Assembly (NCBI GenBank): GCA_016201045.1
Contig: JACQDM010000002.1
Location: forward strand, 682,001 to 746,000
Source of the DNA: Afipia sp.
GTDB lineage: Bacteria; Pseudomonadota; Alphaproteobacteria; Rhizobiales; Xanthobacteraceae
DNA: 64,000 nucleotides
Reading direction: 5' to 3'
Numbering within the stretch: position 1 is the stretch's first letter; the number at the start of each line of letters is the position of its first letter. A program made the position numbers and the translations under genes. Positions 18,849 through 28,051 of the stretch are shown here, in pieces. A model generated the notes under the pieces. The model worked only from the letters and a program-made list of their open reading frames with translations. It did not search any database and was not told the origin of the DNA.

Positions 18849-18894
18849 TTGAATCAAATTCGTCTCAAATTTGAGACTTTCGAATTTGATTCAA
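18849..18894. repeat. 46-bp nested palindrome in AT-rich intergenic DNA
   Basis: ttgaatcaaattcg ... cgaatttgattcaa (14-bp arms) enclosing the self-complementary tctcaaatttgaga. Confidence 0.85.
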
Positions 18895-19060
18895 ATTTTA
18901 TCGATTGGCGCGCAGCGCGTTGAAATTGCTGCAAAAGGCGAGCGCGGGCCGCGCTCGCGAGGGGACCGCTTGCGGTGTCTCACAACGCATCAAGGCGACA
19001 TCCGGTGAGGGATATCGCCTTGAAAGCTCAGAAAAATCAGGAGTCGGTAACCGCGGCGGT

Positions 19061-19681
19061 TTACTGCGCGCTTACGCTGTCTTCGACTGTTTCTGGAAGC
19101 TGCGCGTGGACGAACTCCACAGCGAAGCCTTCCTCGAGGTGACGCACGACACGCGCCTGAACGCGGCCGAGCGTAACGGCACTGCCGACCGCTGGGCGGA
19201 TTTCCGAAGCCAGCGCCGCGCCGGACAGCGAAAGGTCCATGATGCGGACGGGCAATTTGCGGCCGTCTTCGTCGATCTTGAGCACCGCCATCGGATTGCG
19301 CGGCACGATACGGTCGTGGCGGCGATCTTCAGGCAGATTGAGGATCTGGCGGTTGGCGAGCCAAGTGAGCTGGGCGGCCAGCTTGTCCCGCTTGCGCGGT
19401 GTCGCGCCGACCGTCATGGCAAAGCCGTTGTCGAGTTGGCGGGTGATTTTGCCTTCCACGCGGCCGATATGGTCGAGATAGGCCACGACCCGCTCGCCGA
19501 CATTGCCGATGCCCGGTGCGAGGAGCGCAAGGCCACCCGGCGACATGTTGATGACCTGGCAAGGGAATTCACGCCGGTCAGCCAGCATGTAGCGGCCAAG
19601 CAATTGGACCTTCACGCGCTGGAAGCGGCGGCGTTCTTCGGTCGAGGGAACTGATTGTCTCTGCGGCAACGCCATCATTTC
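19061..19681 (-). CDS. PilZ domain protein (two PilZ-like segments)
   Basis: RRRFQRVKVQLLGRYMLADRREFPCQVINMSPGGLALLAPG and second module PVRIMDLSLSGAALASEIRP. Confidence 0.88.
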   Translation of the reverse strand, partial: EMMALPQRQSVPSTEERRRFQRVKVQLLGRYMLADRREFPCQVINMSPGGLALLAPGIGNVGERVVAYLDHIGRVEGKITRQLDNGFAMTVGATPRKRDKLAAQLTWLANRQILNLPEDRRHDRIVPRNPMAVLKIDEDGRKLPVRIMDLSLSGAALASEIRPAVGSAVTLGRVQARVVRHLEEGFAVEFVHAQLPETVEDSVSAQ

Positions 19682-19775
19682 ACCGGGTCGGCCGGTTTGT
19701 CGGTATGACGCAACCTTAGATGGCACAGGGTTAACGATGCGTTAGCAACCTGAAATAGCGAACCTGGTCTGCGTG

Positions 19776-20345
19776 TCAGCGCAAGCCTTCATAGACAGTG
19801 AAGCCGCGCACCACGCTCCATTTGCGCAAGAGTCGCGGGCCGAGCCATTTCTGCTCTTCGCCGGCATGGCGCCATGAGATGAGCGTGAGATTCTTGAGCG
19901 GCGCAAAGGCGTGAGCGTCGTCGCGCCCGATCGGTACCATCAAACCTGTCAGGCTGAGCGGGGCGTGGGAACGAGTGCCGAACGGCAGCAGCAACAGTTC
20001 GAGATGGATCGTCGTGCCGTCTGCACCCTCGGCAGCGATACCGCCCACGGTTGCCAGCATTTCTTCCGCGGCGATGCCGACAATATCCTCGAACTCGGCA
20101 CGGCTCTTGGGTGCGAAGAGATCGGCAAGACTCTTGCCCTTGGCGTCGCCGCCGAGCAGCGCGCAGAGCCGCGTTCCTGCGACACGAAACGGAAAGCCTG
20201 CCGCGCGGTCGTAGGACAGCACGAAAATGTCGCCGAGCAGATGGCGCACGGCTTCCGGCTCGAGATCGCTGCGTTCGGGCGCGGCTGCGCCTGCGCGCTT
20301 GCCGTCCCAATACGCGAAGAACTCGCGGCTGGCTGAATGTTTCAT
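19776..20345 (-). CDS. PAS domain-containing protein (PAS_5/DUF1457 type)
   Basis: REFFAYWDGKRAGAAAPERSDLEPEAVRHLLGDIFVLSYDRAAGFPFRVAGTRLCALLGGDAKGKSLADLF. Confidence 0.85.
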   Translation of the reverse strand: MKHSASREFFAYWDGKRAGAAAPERSDLEPEAVRHLLGDIFVLSYDRAAGFPFRVAGTRLCALLGGDAKGKSLADLFAPKSRAEFEDIVGIAAEEMLATVGGIAAEGADGTTIHLELLLLPFGTRSHAPLSLTGLMVPIGRDDAHAFAPLKNLTLISWRHAGEEQKWLGPRLLRKWSVVRGFTVYEGLR

Positions 20346-20484
20346 CGTCCCACCCTGACCCGCGCGCGGCGAACGTGAGACAGACCTGTCCCGTATTCAC
20401 GCATTGCGCGGTCCCCTTTCTGTTGTGCGGGACAGGCGTTGCAGCGTCCATGCCGCAGGCACGAAACGGGCGGGCATTGCAGTG

Positions 20485-20500
20485 TTAACGTTAAGTTAAC
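20485..20500. promoter_or_regulatory. perfect CtrA-like box
   Basis: ttaacgttaagttaac = TTAA-N7-TTAAC, also a near-palindrome. Confidence 0.65.
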
Positions 20501-20524
20501 TATGAGCTTCGCGTAATTCCGGAT

Positions 20525-20706
20525 CGCAGCTAGTGTCTGCGTACTCCAAGCCGCTCAGCTTTTCTCCAGGGGTTGGGCGGCGGATATACAGGTGGCAACG
20601 AACAGATTGGTCATTGTGCGGGGAGGGGTGGGGAACGCCCGGACCGCGCGCAGCAAGACCGGAAGTCCAAAGGGAAGGCGCATGCGCCTTCCCTTTTTCT
20701 TTTTCG
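20525..20706 (+). ncRNA. candidate small RNA (5' end guessed)
   Basis: No convincing ORF; CtrA-like box just upstream, strong terminator at 3' end, contains cggggaggggtgggga. Confidence 0.4.
20669..20706 (+). terminator. strong Rho-independent terminator
   Basis: aaagggaaggcgca/tgcgccttcccttt followed by ttctttttc. Confidence 0.85.
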
Positions 20707-20783
20707 GCGCGACGCCGTTGCGCTTGCGCGGCCGATCCAAAGACGCCTATCTGCGTTGAGACGACGATCGCTTAGGCTTTCCC

Positions 20784-21533
20784 TTGCAAGTCCCCGAAAT
20801 TCCACCGCCGCAGCCGCGAGAGCCGATCCTGACGATTCCGGGCGCGATGGTGGCGCTTGTCGCGGTGATGGCCTTCATTCATGGCTTGCGGATGCTGTTG
20901 CCGCTCGCGACCGATCAGGAATTGATCTGGGCCTTCGGCTTCGTTCCCGCACGTTACGATTCATCCGTGATGGCAGGCCAATTCCCCGGCGGCGCTGGCG
21001 CGGAGATCTGGACGTTCCTGACTTACGCATTCCTGCACGCCGATTTCAGCCACATCCTGTTCAACATGCTTTGGATGCTGCCGTTCGGCAGCGCGCTCGC
21101 GCGGCGTTTTCCGCCGGTGCGGTTTTTCACTTTTCTCGCGATCACTGCGATCGCGGGCGCGTTTGCGCATCTCATCACGCATCAGCATGAAGTTGCACCG
21201 ATGATTGGAGCTTCCGCCGCAGTGTCGGGCGCGATGGCGGCGTGTATCCGCTTCGCATTCCAGTCGGGAAGTTTCCTGTCGTTCGGCCGGGGCGATGCGC
21301 AAACCGCCGCGCAAATTCCGGCGCTCCCGCTCAGCCAATCGCTGCGCAATCCGCGGGTGCTCGGATTTCTCGCGGTGTGGTTTGGCATCAATCTTGTGTT
21401 CGGCATCGGCGCAATCGGCGTCGGCTCATCCGTACAGAGCGTTGCGTGGCAGGCGCATATCGGCGGTTTTGTCGCAGGCCTCGTGCTGTTCTCGCTGTTC
21501 GATCCGGTGCCGCGCGCCAGCGACTTACACTGA
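20784..21533 (+). CDS. rhomboid family intramembrane serine protease
   Basis: TTG start; TYAFLHADFSHILFNMLWMLPFGSALARRF, GASAAVSGAMAA, WQAHIGGFVAGLVLF. Confidence 0.92.
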   Translation: MQVPEIPPPQPREPILTIPGAMVALVAVMAFIHGLRMLLPLATDQELIWAFGFVPARYDSSVMAGQFPGGAGAEIWTFLTYAFLHADFSHILFNMLWMLPFGSALARRFPPVRFFTFLAITAIAGAFAHLITHQHEVAPMIGASAAVSGAMAACIRFAFQSGSFLSFGRGDAQTAAQIPALPLSQSLRNPRVLGFLAVWFGINLVFGIGAIGVGSSVQSVAWQAHIGGFVAGLVLFSLFDPVPRASDLH

Positions 21534-21713
21534 GATCATCGGCTTCGCTGCACTGCATATTGCGAAGGCGAACGGTCAGGTTCATCATTCCCCAAAAGGT
21601 TGCATATCGGCGTTTCGCAAAGAGGCGAAACCAAACTCACGATTCGTTGTTTGACTCATTGAGAAAAGGTCCGTGCGGATTTTCCGCGCCGGCGTTTGAA
21701 CTGGGAGACGACA

Positions 21714-22142
21714 ATGACAGTTCGAGGCATTCTGGATACCAAAGGTCATCAGGTTGTCAGCGTCGCACTCGACGCAAAGCTCTTCGCTGCCGTGAAAATT
21801 TTGTCGCAGAAGCGCATCGGTGCGGTGCTGGTGATGAACGGTTCGAAAATCGAGGGCATTCTCTCCGAACGCGACATCGTGCGCGTCCTCGGTGAAAAGG
21901 GTGCGAGCGCTCTCGATGAGCCGGTCAAAAACGTGATGACGGCGAAAGTCATCACCTGCCGCGAACGTGACGCCGTCAGTAGCATCATGGAAACGATGAC
22001 GTCGGGAAAATTCCGGCATATTCCGGTGGTGGAAAACGACCGCGTCGTCGGGTTGATTTCCATCGGCGACGTCGTGAAATGGCGCGTCGCTCAGTTCGAG
22101 CGCGAGCAGGAAGCGCTGCACGACTACATCAAGACTGCGTAG
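21714..22142 (+). CDS. CBS domain-pair protein
   Basis: MTVRGILDTKGHQVVSV...KRIGAVLVMNGSKIEGILSERDIVRVL...FRHIPVVENDRVVGLISIGDVVKWR. Confidence 0.93.
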   Translation: MTVRGILDTKGHQVVSVALDAKLFAAVKILSQKRIGAVLVMNGSKIEGILSERDIVRVLGEKGASALDEPVKNVMTAKVITCRERDAVSSIMETMTSGKFRHIPVVENDRVVGLISIGDVVKWRVAQFEREQEALHDYIKTA

Positions 22143-22151
22143 CGGCTGGCG

Positions 22152-22796
22152 TCAATTGCGATTGTTGACGGCCCACTGCGCGTCGAAGGCGCGCTTGTAG
22201 GCGGGACGCGCTTCGCCGCGCGCGACGTAAGCCGCCAGATTCTGAAACTCTTCGAGAATGCCAGATGCTCTGAGCCTGAGTAGTACCGACACCATCATCA
22301 GGTCGCCTGCACTGAACGCGCCGTCCAGCCATTCGGAATCGCCCAAGCGTGTCGACAATTGTTTCAGACGCTCTCGCACGTGGCCCATGACCAGCGGTAT
22401 GCGCTCCTTCGCCCAAGGCTTGTCGCCCTCGAAAATTCTGGCGGTGACAAGCTCAAGGATCGGAGGCTCAACCGTATTGACGGCCGCGAACATCCACATG
22501 ATCGCGCGAGATCGCGCGTTGGCGTCGTTCGGCAGCAAGCCCGCATGGCGCTCGCCGATATGAAGAACGATCGCTCCGGTCTCGAACAAGGCAAGATCGC
22601 CTTCCTCATAGGTCGGGATTTGTCCGAAGGGATGAAGCAAAAGATGCGCGGGCTGCTTCATTGCATCGAACGTAACGAGACGAACCTCGTAGGATTGGCC
22701 GACTTCTTCGAGCGCCCAGCGGACGCGCGTGTCGCGCGCCAGTCCCCTGCCGCCGTCGGGCGAACGGTCAAAGGCGGTGATTGTGATCTTCATCAA
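22152..22796 (-). CDS. glutathione S-transferase family protein
   Basis: RVRWALEEVGQSYEVRLVTF...HPFGQIPTYEEGDLALFETGAIVLHIGE. Confidence 0.92.
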   Translation of the reverse strand: MMKITITAFDRSPDGGRGLARDTRVRWALEEVGQSYEVRLVTFDAMKQPAHLLLHPFGQIPTYEEGDLALFETGAIVLHIGERHAGLLPNDANARSRAIMWMFAAVNTVEPPILELVTARIFEGDKPWAKERIPLVMGHVRERLKQLSTRLGDSEWLDGAFSAGDLMMVSVLLRLRASGILEEFQNLAAYVARGEARPAYKRAFDAQWAVNNRN

Positions 22797-22798
22797 TC

Positions 22799-23920
22799 TC
22801 AGGCCGAAGCGGACTGCACGGGGCCGGGCGACTGGCTCGCGGTTGGCGTCAGCAGATTGATCGCTTCCTGAATATTTTCGATGTTGCGCTCGGCCGCGCG
22901 GACGCCGTGCGCAATCGTTTCCTCGGCGCGATGGAAATCGAACCAGCCGATGCGCCCCACGCGCGGCGATATCAGCACGTCCGGCGGATCGCCTGCGAGG
23001 CGCGCGCGCGTGATGCGGTCCTGCATGATGTTGAAGGCGTCGACCATCACGCCCGAGATTCCGGGGCGCGCGGCACTGCCGAAGAATTCGCGCTTCATCG
23101 TTTTTTCTGCTGAAAAGAATTTGCCGATGCCGCGCTTCGGCGCAACGGGTTCGGGCAAAGTTTCTGCCTCCGGTTCGGCATCGCCTTCGCCGAACCCCGA
23201 AATGATGGTGCCGTGGCCGGCGACATCGGTCGAGACGTTGCAGGCGATCACGATTTCGGCACCGAGCGCGCGCGCGGTCGACACCGGCACCGGATTGACG
23301 AGCGCGCCGTCAACCAGCCAGCGGTCGCCGATCATGACGGGTTCGAAGATTCCCGGCAGCGCATAGGAGGCGCGGATCGCGTTGACGAGCTTGCCGCTCG
23401 AGAGCCAGATCTCGTGGCCGGTTTTCACTTCGGTCGCGACGGCTGCAAATTTCAGCGGCAGGTCGCCGATATGAACGCGGCCCAGCGCTGCTTCCAGTTC
23501 GGTTGCCAGTCTGCCGCCGCCAATGAGGCCGGAGCCGTTCAGGCGGATATCGAGATAGGTGAAAATATTGCGCGGCTTGAGGCCACGCGCCCACGCTTCG
23601 AGCGTGTCGAGATGACCGGCGGCATAGGAGCCGCCAACGACCGCGCCGATGGATGTGCCGACGATGATATCGGGCACGATGCCGTTGGCGAGAAGGGTGC
23701 GCATGATGCCGATATGAGCGAAGCCGCGCGCGGCACCGCCGCCAAGTGCCAGCCCGATTTTCGGTCGCTTGATCACGGAGTCTGCCTTGATTTTGCCGGT
23801 TGGATTTTGCCCGAACCCGATCCAATTCTCCAGCACCGACAGCCTCCTTGGCGAATCGCGGCATCGAATCGCAATGCGCGTCGCATTAATAAATGCGGAT
23901 TGCGAAGTTTTGTGCCGCAA
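22799..23920 (-). CDS. patatin-like phospholipase family protein (start uncertain)
   Basis: IGLALGGGAARGFAHIGIMRTLLANGIVPDIIVGTSIGAVVGGSYAAG; DGALVNPVP catalytic dyad. Confidence 0.93.
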   Translation of the reverse strand: MRHKTSQSAFINATRIAIRCRDSPRRLSVLENWIGFGQNPTGKIKADSVIKRPKIGLALGGGAARGFAHIGIMRTLLANGIVPDIIVGTSIGAVVGGSYAAGHLDTLEAWARGLKPRNIFTYLDIRLNGSGLIGGGRLATELEAALGRVHIGDLPLKFAAVATEVKTGHEIWLSSGKLVNAIRASYALPGIFEPVMIGDRWLVDGALVNPVPVSTARALGAEIVIACNVSTDVAGHGTIISGFGEGDAEPEAETLPEPVAPKRGIGKFFSAEKTMKREFFGSAARPGISGVMVDAFNIMQDRITRARLAGDPPDVLISPRVGRIGWFDFHRAEETIAHGVRAAERNIENIQEAINLLTPTASQSPGPVQSASA

Positions 23921-24060
23921 TGAATGTGTCGCGTAGAGTGCAAATGTGACTGAACGTGGACGTTTAGACCATTTGGCGAGGACGCTACTGGGCCGTTCGG
24001 GCGGCGGTTAACCGCAATCCGAGGCTTGAATTTGCCGCCTTTTCGGTGAAAAACCGGCCC

Positions 24061-25113
24061 ATGACGACCCTGGGGATCGGCCACAATTCACGCAAGCAGC
24101 ATGCGCGCCGTGCGCTGGCGTTTGGCTTGTTGGCGCTCGTCTGGTCGATCAATTCCGCAAGCGCGCAGTTCTTCAGCGACCGTCCACCGCCGGTCCCTCC
24201 GGCGAATGTCCCCGAAGCACCGACGCCATCCGGCCCTGCGATCAGTCTTGCGCCATCTTCCGGTCCTGCGGCGACACCCGGTCTGCCTGCAACGCTGACC
24301 CAGCCGCCGGTGACAACGGCGACACCACCTCAACCGGCCGCGACAACATCGCAAGGCGTGCTTGCATTGAGCGCGCGCTACGGCAAGGACATGCCGGTCA
24401 TCAACAGCGGCATCACGTGGCGCGTCTATACCGACAGGCCGGATGCGAGCGGTGCGTTCCAGCTCGTACGCGAGGAAAAGACCGCGACGCCGAACATCGT
24501 GCTCGCCCCCGGCGGCTATGTCGTCCACGCGGCGATGGGTCTCGTCAGCGCGGTGCGTCCGGTAACGGTGCGCAGCGACACCGTGCGCGAATCCTTCGAC
24601 CTTCCGGCCGGTGGACTGCGCATCGAAGGCCGCGTCGGCACGAGCCGCATTCCCGTCGGCCAGATCACGTTCTCGATCTACAAGGGCAGCCAGTTTGAAA
24701 TCGGCGAACGCGCGCCGATCGCGACGAACGTTGCGGCAGGCGATGTTGTCCTGGTACCGGAAGGCACTTACTACATCATCTCGAATTACGGCGACGCCAA
24801 TTCCATCGTGCGCTCCGACATTCGCGTTGCCGCCAGTAAGCTCACCGATGTGACCGTCACCCATCGCGCTGCCGTCATCACGCTGAAGCTCGTCGGCAGC
24901 AAGGGCGGCGAAGCGCTCGCGAACACGGCTTGGTCCGTGATTACGCCGGCCGGCGATATCATCAAGGAATACAACGGCGCGTTCCCGCGGGTCATTCTCT
25001 CCGAAGGCGAGTACCGCGTGATCGCCAAGAACGAAGGCAAGGTTTACGAAAGCCCGTTCAACGTCACCAACGGCGTCGATCGCGAAGTCGAAGTGCTGAC
25101 CAAGCAGAACTAA
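24061..25113 (+). CDS. hypothetical exported protein with Pro-rich N-terminus
   Basis: Signal-like NSRKQHARRALAFGLLALVWSINSASAQFFSDRPPPVPPANVPEAP; repeated beta-rich segments. Confidence 0.75.
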   Translation: MTTLGIGHNSRKQHARRALAFGLLALVWSINSASAQFFSDRPPPVPPANVPEAPTPSGPAISLAPSSGPAATPGLPATLTQPPVTTATPPQPAATTSQGVLALSARYGKDMPVINSGITWRVYTDRPDASGAFQLVREEKTATPNIVLAPGGYVVHAAMGLVSAVRPVTVRSDTVRESFDLPAGGLRIEGRVGTSRIPVGQITFSIYKGSQFEIGERAPIATNVAAGDVVLVPEGTYYIISNYGDANSIVRSDIRVAASKLTDVTVTHRAAVITLKLVGSKGGEALANTAWSVITPAGDIIKEYNGAFPRVILSEGEYRVIAKNEGKVYESPFNVTNGVDREVEVLTKQN

Positions 25114-26551
25114 CTACTCGGCGGGCGCTGCCACCGTCCCGGTACGTTCCATCACGGGCACCGCCCCATACCGCGCAACTCCGAACAAGAACGCTGCGAC
25201 CGCAAGATAGGCGAACGCGACGCCCGGCGTGACGCCAAGTCCGATGGCCTCACCGTGCATGAAACCGAAGAACGTCAGCACGGCTCCGGCAAGCGCGAAC
25301 GCCGATGCGTTGATAAATTTGCGCTCGATCACGAACACACCGATCGCGCCGAGCACGAGGCCTGTCAGAATCGAGCCGCCGCCCATCACTTCGAGGCCGT
25401 GAAACAACACGCCGTTCTGCTGCATCTTGGCAACGAATTCGCCGGCATGTACGGCGGGGAATTGCATACCCGCTGCACCGAGCGCGCCGTTAATCAAAAC
25501 CGTCGCCCAAGCCGCAAGATGCGGCGTCAGCGCAAGCGCGACCGCAGGCGCATGTTCGCGCGGCGTGGTCTGGAACGCCTGCGCGCAGATCAGCATGCCG
25601 ATATAGAGCAGAATCGGTGAGATCGCGACCACAGGAATGATCGCAAGCATCAGGGAAATGACGCCGAACCAGGACAGCACGATCACCATCAGGCCGGTCG
25701 CGGCTGAATAACCGATGCGCCCGCCCATCGCCTTCCAGCCGGGGTGGCCGATATAGACGGCGTTGATGAAGGGATTGCCCATCAGGCAGCCGATCAGGCT
25801 GACGACGCCGTCAGCAGTGAGAACGCGAGTCGTGGGAAAGTGATCTCCGGCGGCTTCAGCGGATTCGACGTTGTCCATCGCTTCGACCAGATCGTAGATG
25901 CCATAGGGGATGGCGGTGATGAGAATAACGCCGAGATACTGGAAGCCGGAGAACACGTGATCGACGGCGCACGCCGCCGAACCAGCTCGCCATGATGATG
26001 GCGAAGCAGACGAGACCGATCTGCGGCGTCATGAACATTTCGAGCGCGGGCCGCATCGAGATAAATGTGATCGATACGCCCGCGAGCGTGCCGAGCAGGG
26101 CGGCGCGCGGCGTGATGCGGCGCACGATAGGTGCGATGAAGCCGCCGATCATCAGAATGAAACTCTGGAAGAACACCCAGACAAGACCCGCTTCCCATCC
26201 TTTGATCGGATCGCCCGTCGTCAGCGTGATCGGCAGCATGATGACGAAAGTGACGATGAACATGTGCGGCACCGAAACACCGGATGGAAGCGCACACACG
26301 TCGCTGCGTCCGGTTTTCTGCGCCAAACGATAGGCGAGGAAGGCGTAGTAGAATGTCGACAGACACATCATCAGGCCGAGCGCGGGCAGGATGCGACCGA
26401 ACACGATGTTGTCGGGCATCTTGATGACGAAGCGCAGCAGACCCGTCAGCACCAGCATGTTGACGAGAATGTTGGTCCCGAAACCGAAGAACGCATTCCA
26501 GTCGCCCGGCGTCCACAGCGCCGGTTTGCTCGTCGTCGTTGCCGTGCTCAT
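25114..26551 (-). pseudogene. NCS2 (xanthine/uracil-type) permease, disrupted by internal deletion and frameshift near 25961-25975
   Basis: N-terminal part [39 protein letters not shown]...IIMASWFGGV in one frame, AVDHVFSGFQYLGVILITAIPYGIYDLVEAMDNVESAEAAGDHFPTTRVLTADGVVSLIGCLMGNPFINAVYIGHPGWKAMGGRIGY in another. Confidence 0.85.
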
Positions 26552-27273
26552 CGTGCCCCTCCTGCTGAAATGCTTTTCGGTGCGGATTGCGCGATCGCGT
26601 CCAGCACCGCTGATGAATTGCTGACCCAGCCAAAGATGCCGCCTTGCGCCTTGATCATGCGCAGACCCATCTCGTGAAATTCCGGAAAGTATGACGCGCA
26701 GCAATCCGCCAGCACCACGCATCGATAACCGCGGTCGTTGGCTTCGCGCACCGTGGTGTTGACGCACACTTCCGTCGTGACACCGCACACCAGAAGATTC
26801 TCGATTTCATGTTGCTTGAGAATCTCGCCGAGCGCGGTCGCGTAGAACGCGCCCTTGCCGGGCTTGTCGATCACCACCTCGCCCTTGATCGGATAAAGCG
26901 CGGGAATGATGTCGTGGCCGGGCTCGCCCTGAATGAGAATGCGTCCCATCGGGCCGGCATCGCCGATGCGTTTGCTTGGCGCGCCACGTTCGATCTTCGC
27001 AGGCGGCGCGTCAGACAGATCCGGTCTGTGTCCCTCGCGCGTGTGGATGACGAGCATTCCCAAATCCCGCGCGGCATCGAGAACGGCTGCACAGGGCTTC
27101 ACCGCGTTCGCAAGACGGCTGACGTCGTTGCCGAGCGTTTCGCCGAAACCACCCGGCTCCATGAAATCACGCTGCATGTCGATGATGACGAGCGCAGTCT
27201 TGCGCCACTCCACCGCGATCGACGATGGTTCGGCGGCAATCGTGCCGACCGGATCGAGGCGGTGTTTGGACAT
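26548..27273 (-). CDS. isochorismatase-family cysteine hydrolase (biuret amidohydrolase-like)
   Basis: [84 protein letters not shown] overlap with permease start. Confidence 0.9.
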   Translation of the reverse strand: MSKHRLDPVGTIAAEPSSIAVEWRKTALVIIDMQRDFMEPGGFGETLGNDVSRLANAVKPCAAVLDAARDLGMLVIHTREGHRPDLSDAPPAKIERGAPSKRIGDAGPMGRILIQGEPGHDIIPALYPIKGEVVIDKPGKGAFYATALGEILKQHEIENLLVCGVTTEVCVNTTVREANDRGYRCVVLADCCASYFPEFHEMGLRMIKAQGGIFGWVSNSSAVLDAIAQSAPKSISAGGAR

Positions 27274-27487
27274 GCGCGAATTCTCCGCAACGTCATTGCG
27301 TCATGGAGTTTCAAGCAAGCCGTATGCCATCGTGTATACAATCGCGCCTGCAACAGCGCGCATCTCGAAAGCCGTGACCGATCAAGCCATTGCGAGACTG
27401 CGCCGATTTTTCACCCGCGAGGGCGAACCGCACGCGCTGCCCAATTATTGAGCTTCAACGCCTTGCGCGGGACGCGGAATAGCGCGG

Positions 27488-28051
27488 TTAGAACCGCGTG
27501 ACGATGTCCATGAGGTTGGGGCGCGCGCGGTCTTCCGGCGGCTTGTTTGCTTTGCCGATGTGAATGAAGCCCGCGACCTTCTCGTCGGCCCTTACGCCGA
27601 GCGCACCGAGCACGTCTCGGTCGAATGCGATCCAGCCCGTCAGCCAGTTCGCGGCATAGCCGAGCGCGTGCGCGGCGTGAACGATGTTCATGCAGCTTGC
27701 GCCAGCTGAAAGTTCCTGTTCCCAGGCAGGCACTTTCGGATTCGGCGCAGTCTTGCTGACGACCGCGATCACCAGCGGCGCGTCGGTGAAGCGCGATCGT
27801 TCCTTCATGATCTGGTCCTCGCTGGCGCTTGGATTCTTCGCCCTGAATGCGCGGACGAAGATGTCACCGGCTTTTTGACGTGCACCGCCTTCGAACACAA
27901 TGAAACGCCACGGCACGATCTTGCCGTGATCGGGTGTACGCGCGCCGATGGTGAGGATGGTGTCGAGCTCGGCGGGCGAGGGACCGGGACCGCTCATCTC
28001 GAATGGCTTGATCGAGCGGCGTGTTCTGAGAAGGTCGAGTGCGGACGGCAT
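27488..28051 (-). CDS. nitroreductase family protein
   Basis: DLLRTRRSIKPFEMSGPGPSPAELDTILTIGARTPDHGKIVPWRFIVFEG; overlaps thrS stop by one base. Confidence 0.92.
   Translation of the reverse strand: MPSALDLLRTRRSIKPFEMSGPGPSPAELDTILTIGARTPDHGKIVPWRFIVFEGGARQKAGDIFVRAFRAKNPSASEDQIMKERSRFTDAPLVIAVVSKTAPNPKVPAWEQELSAGASCMNIVHAAHALGYAANWLTGWIAFDRDVLGALGVRADEKVAGFIHIGKANKPPEDRARPNLMDIVTRF

Noticed and set aside
27281-27451. Possible short gene remnant (...AVTDQAIARLRRFFTREGEPHALPNY) upstream of isochorismatase
   Set aside because: Looks GntR/other-like only vaguely; too short to support
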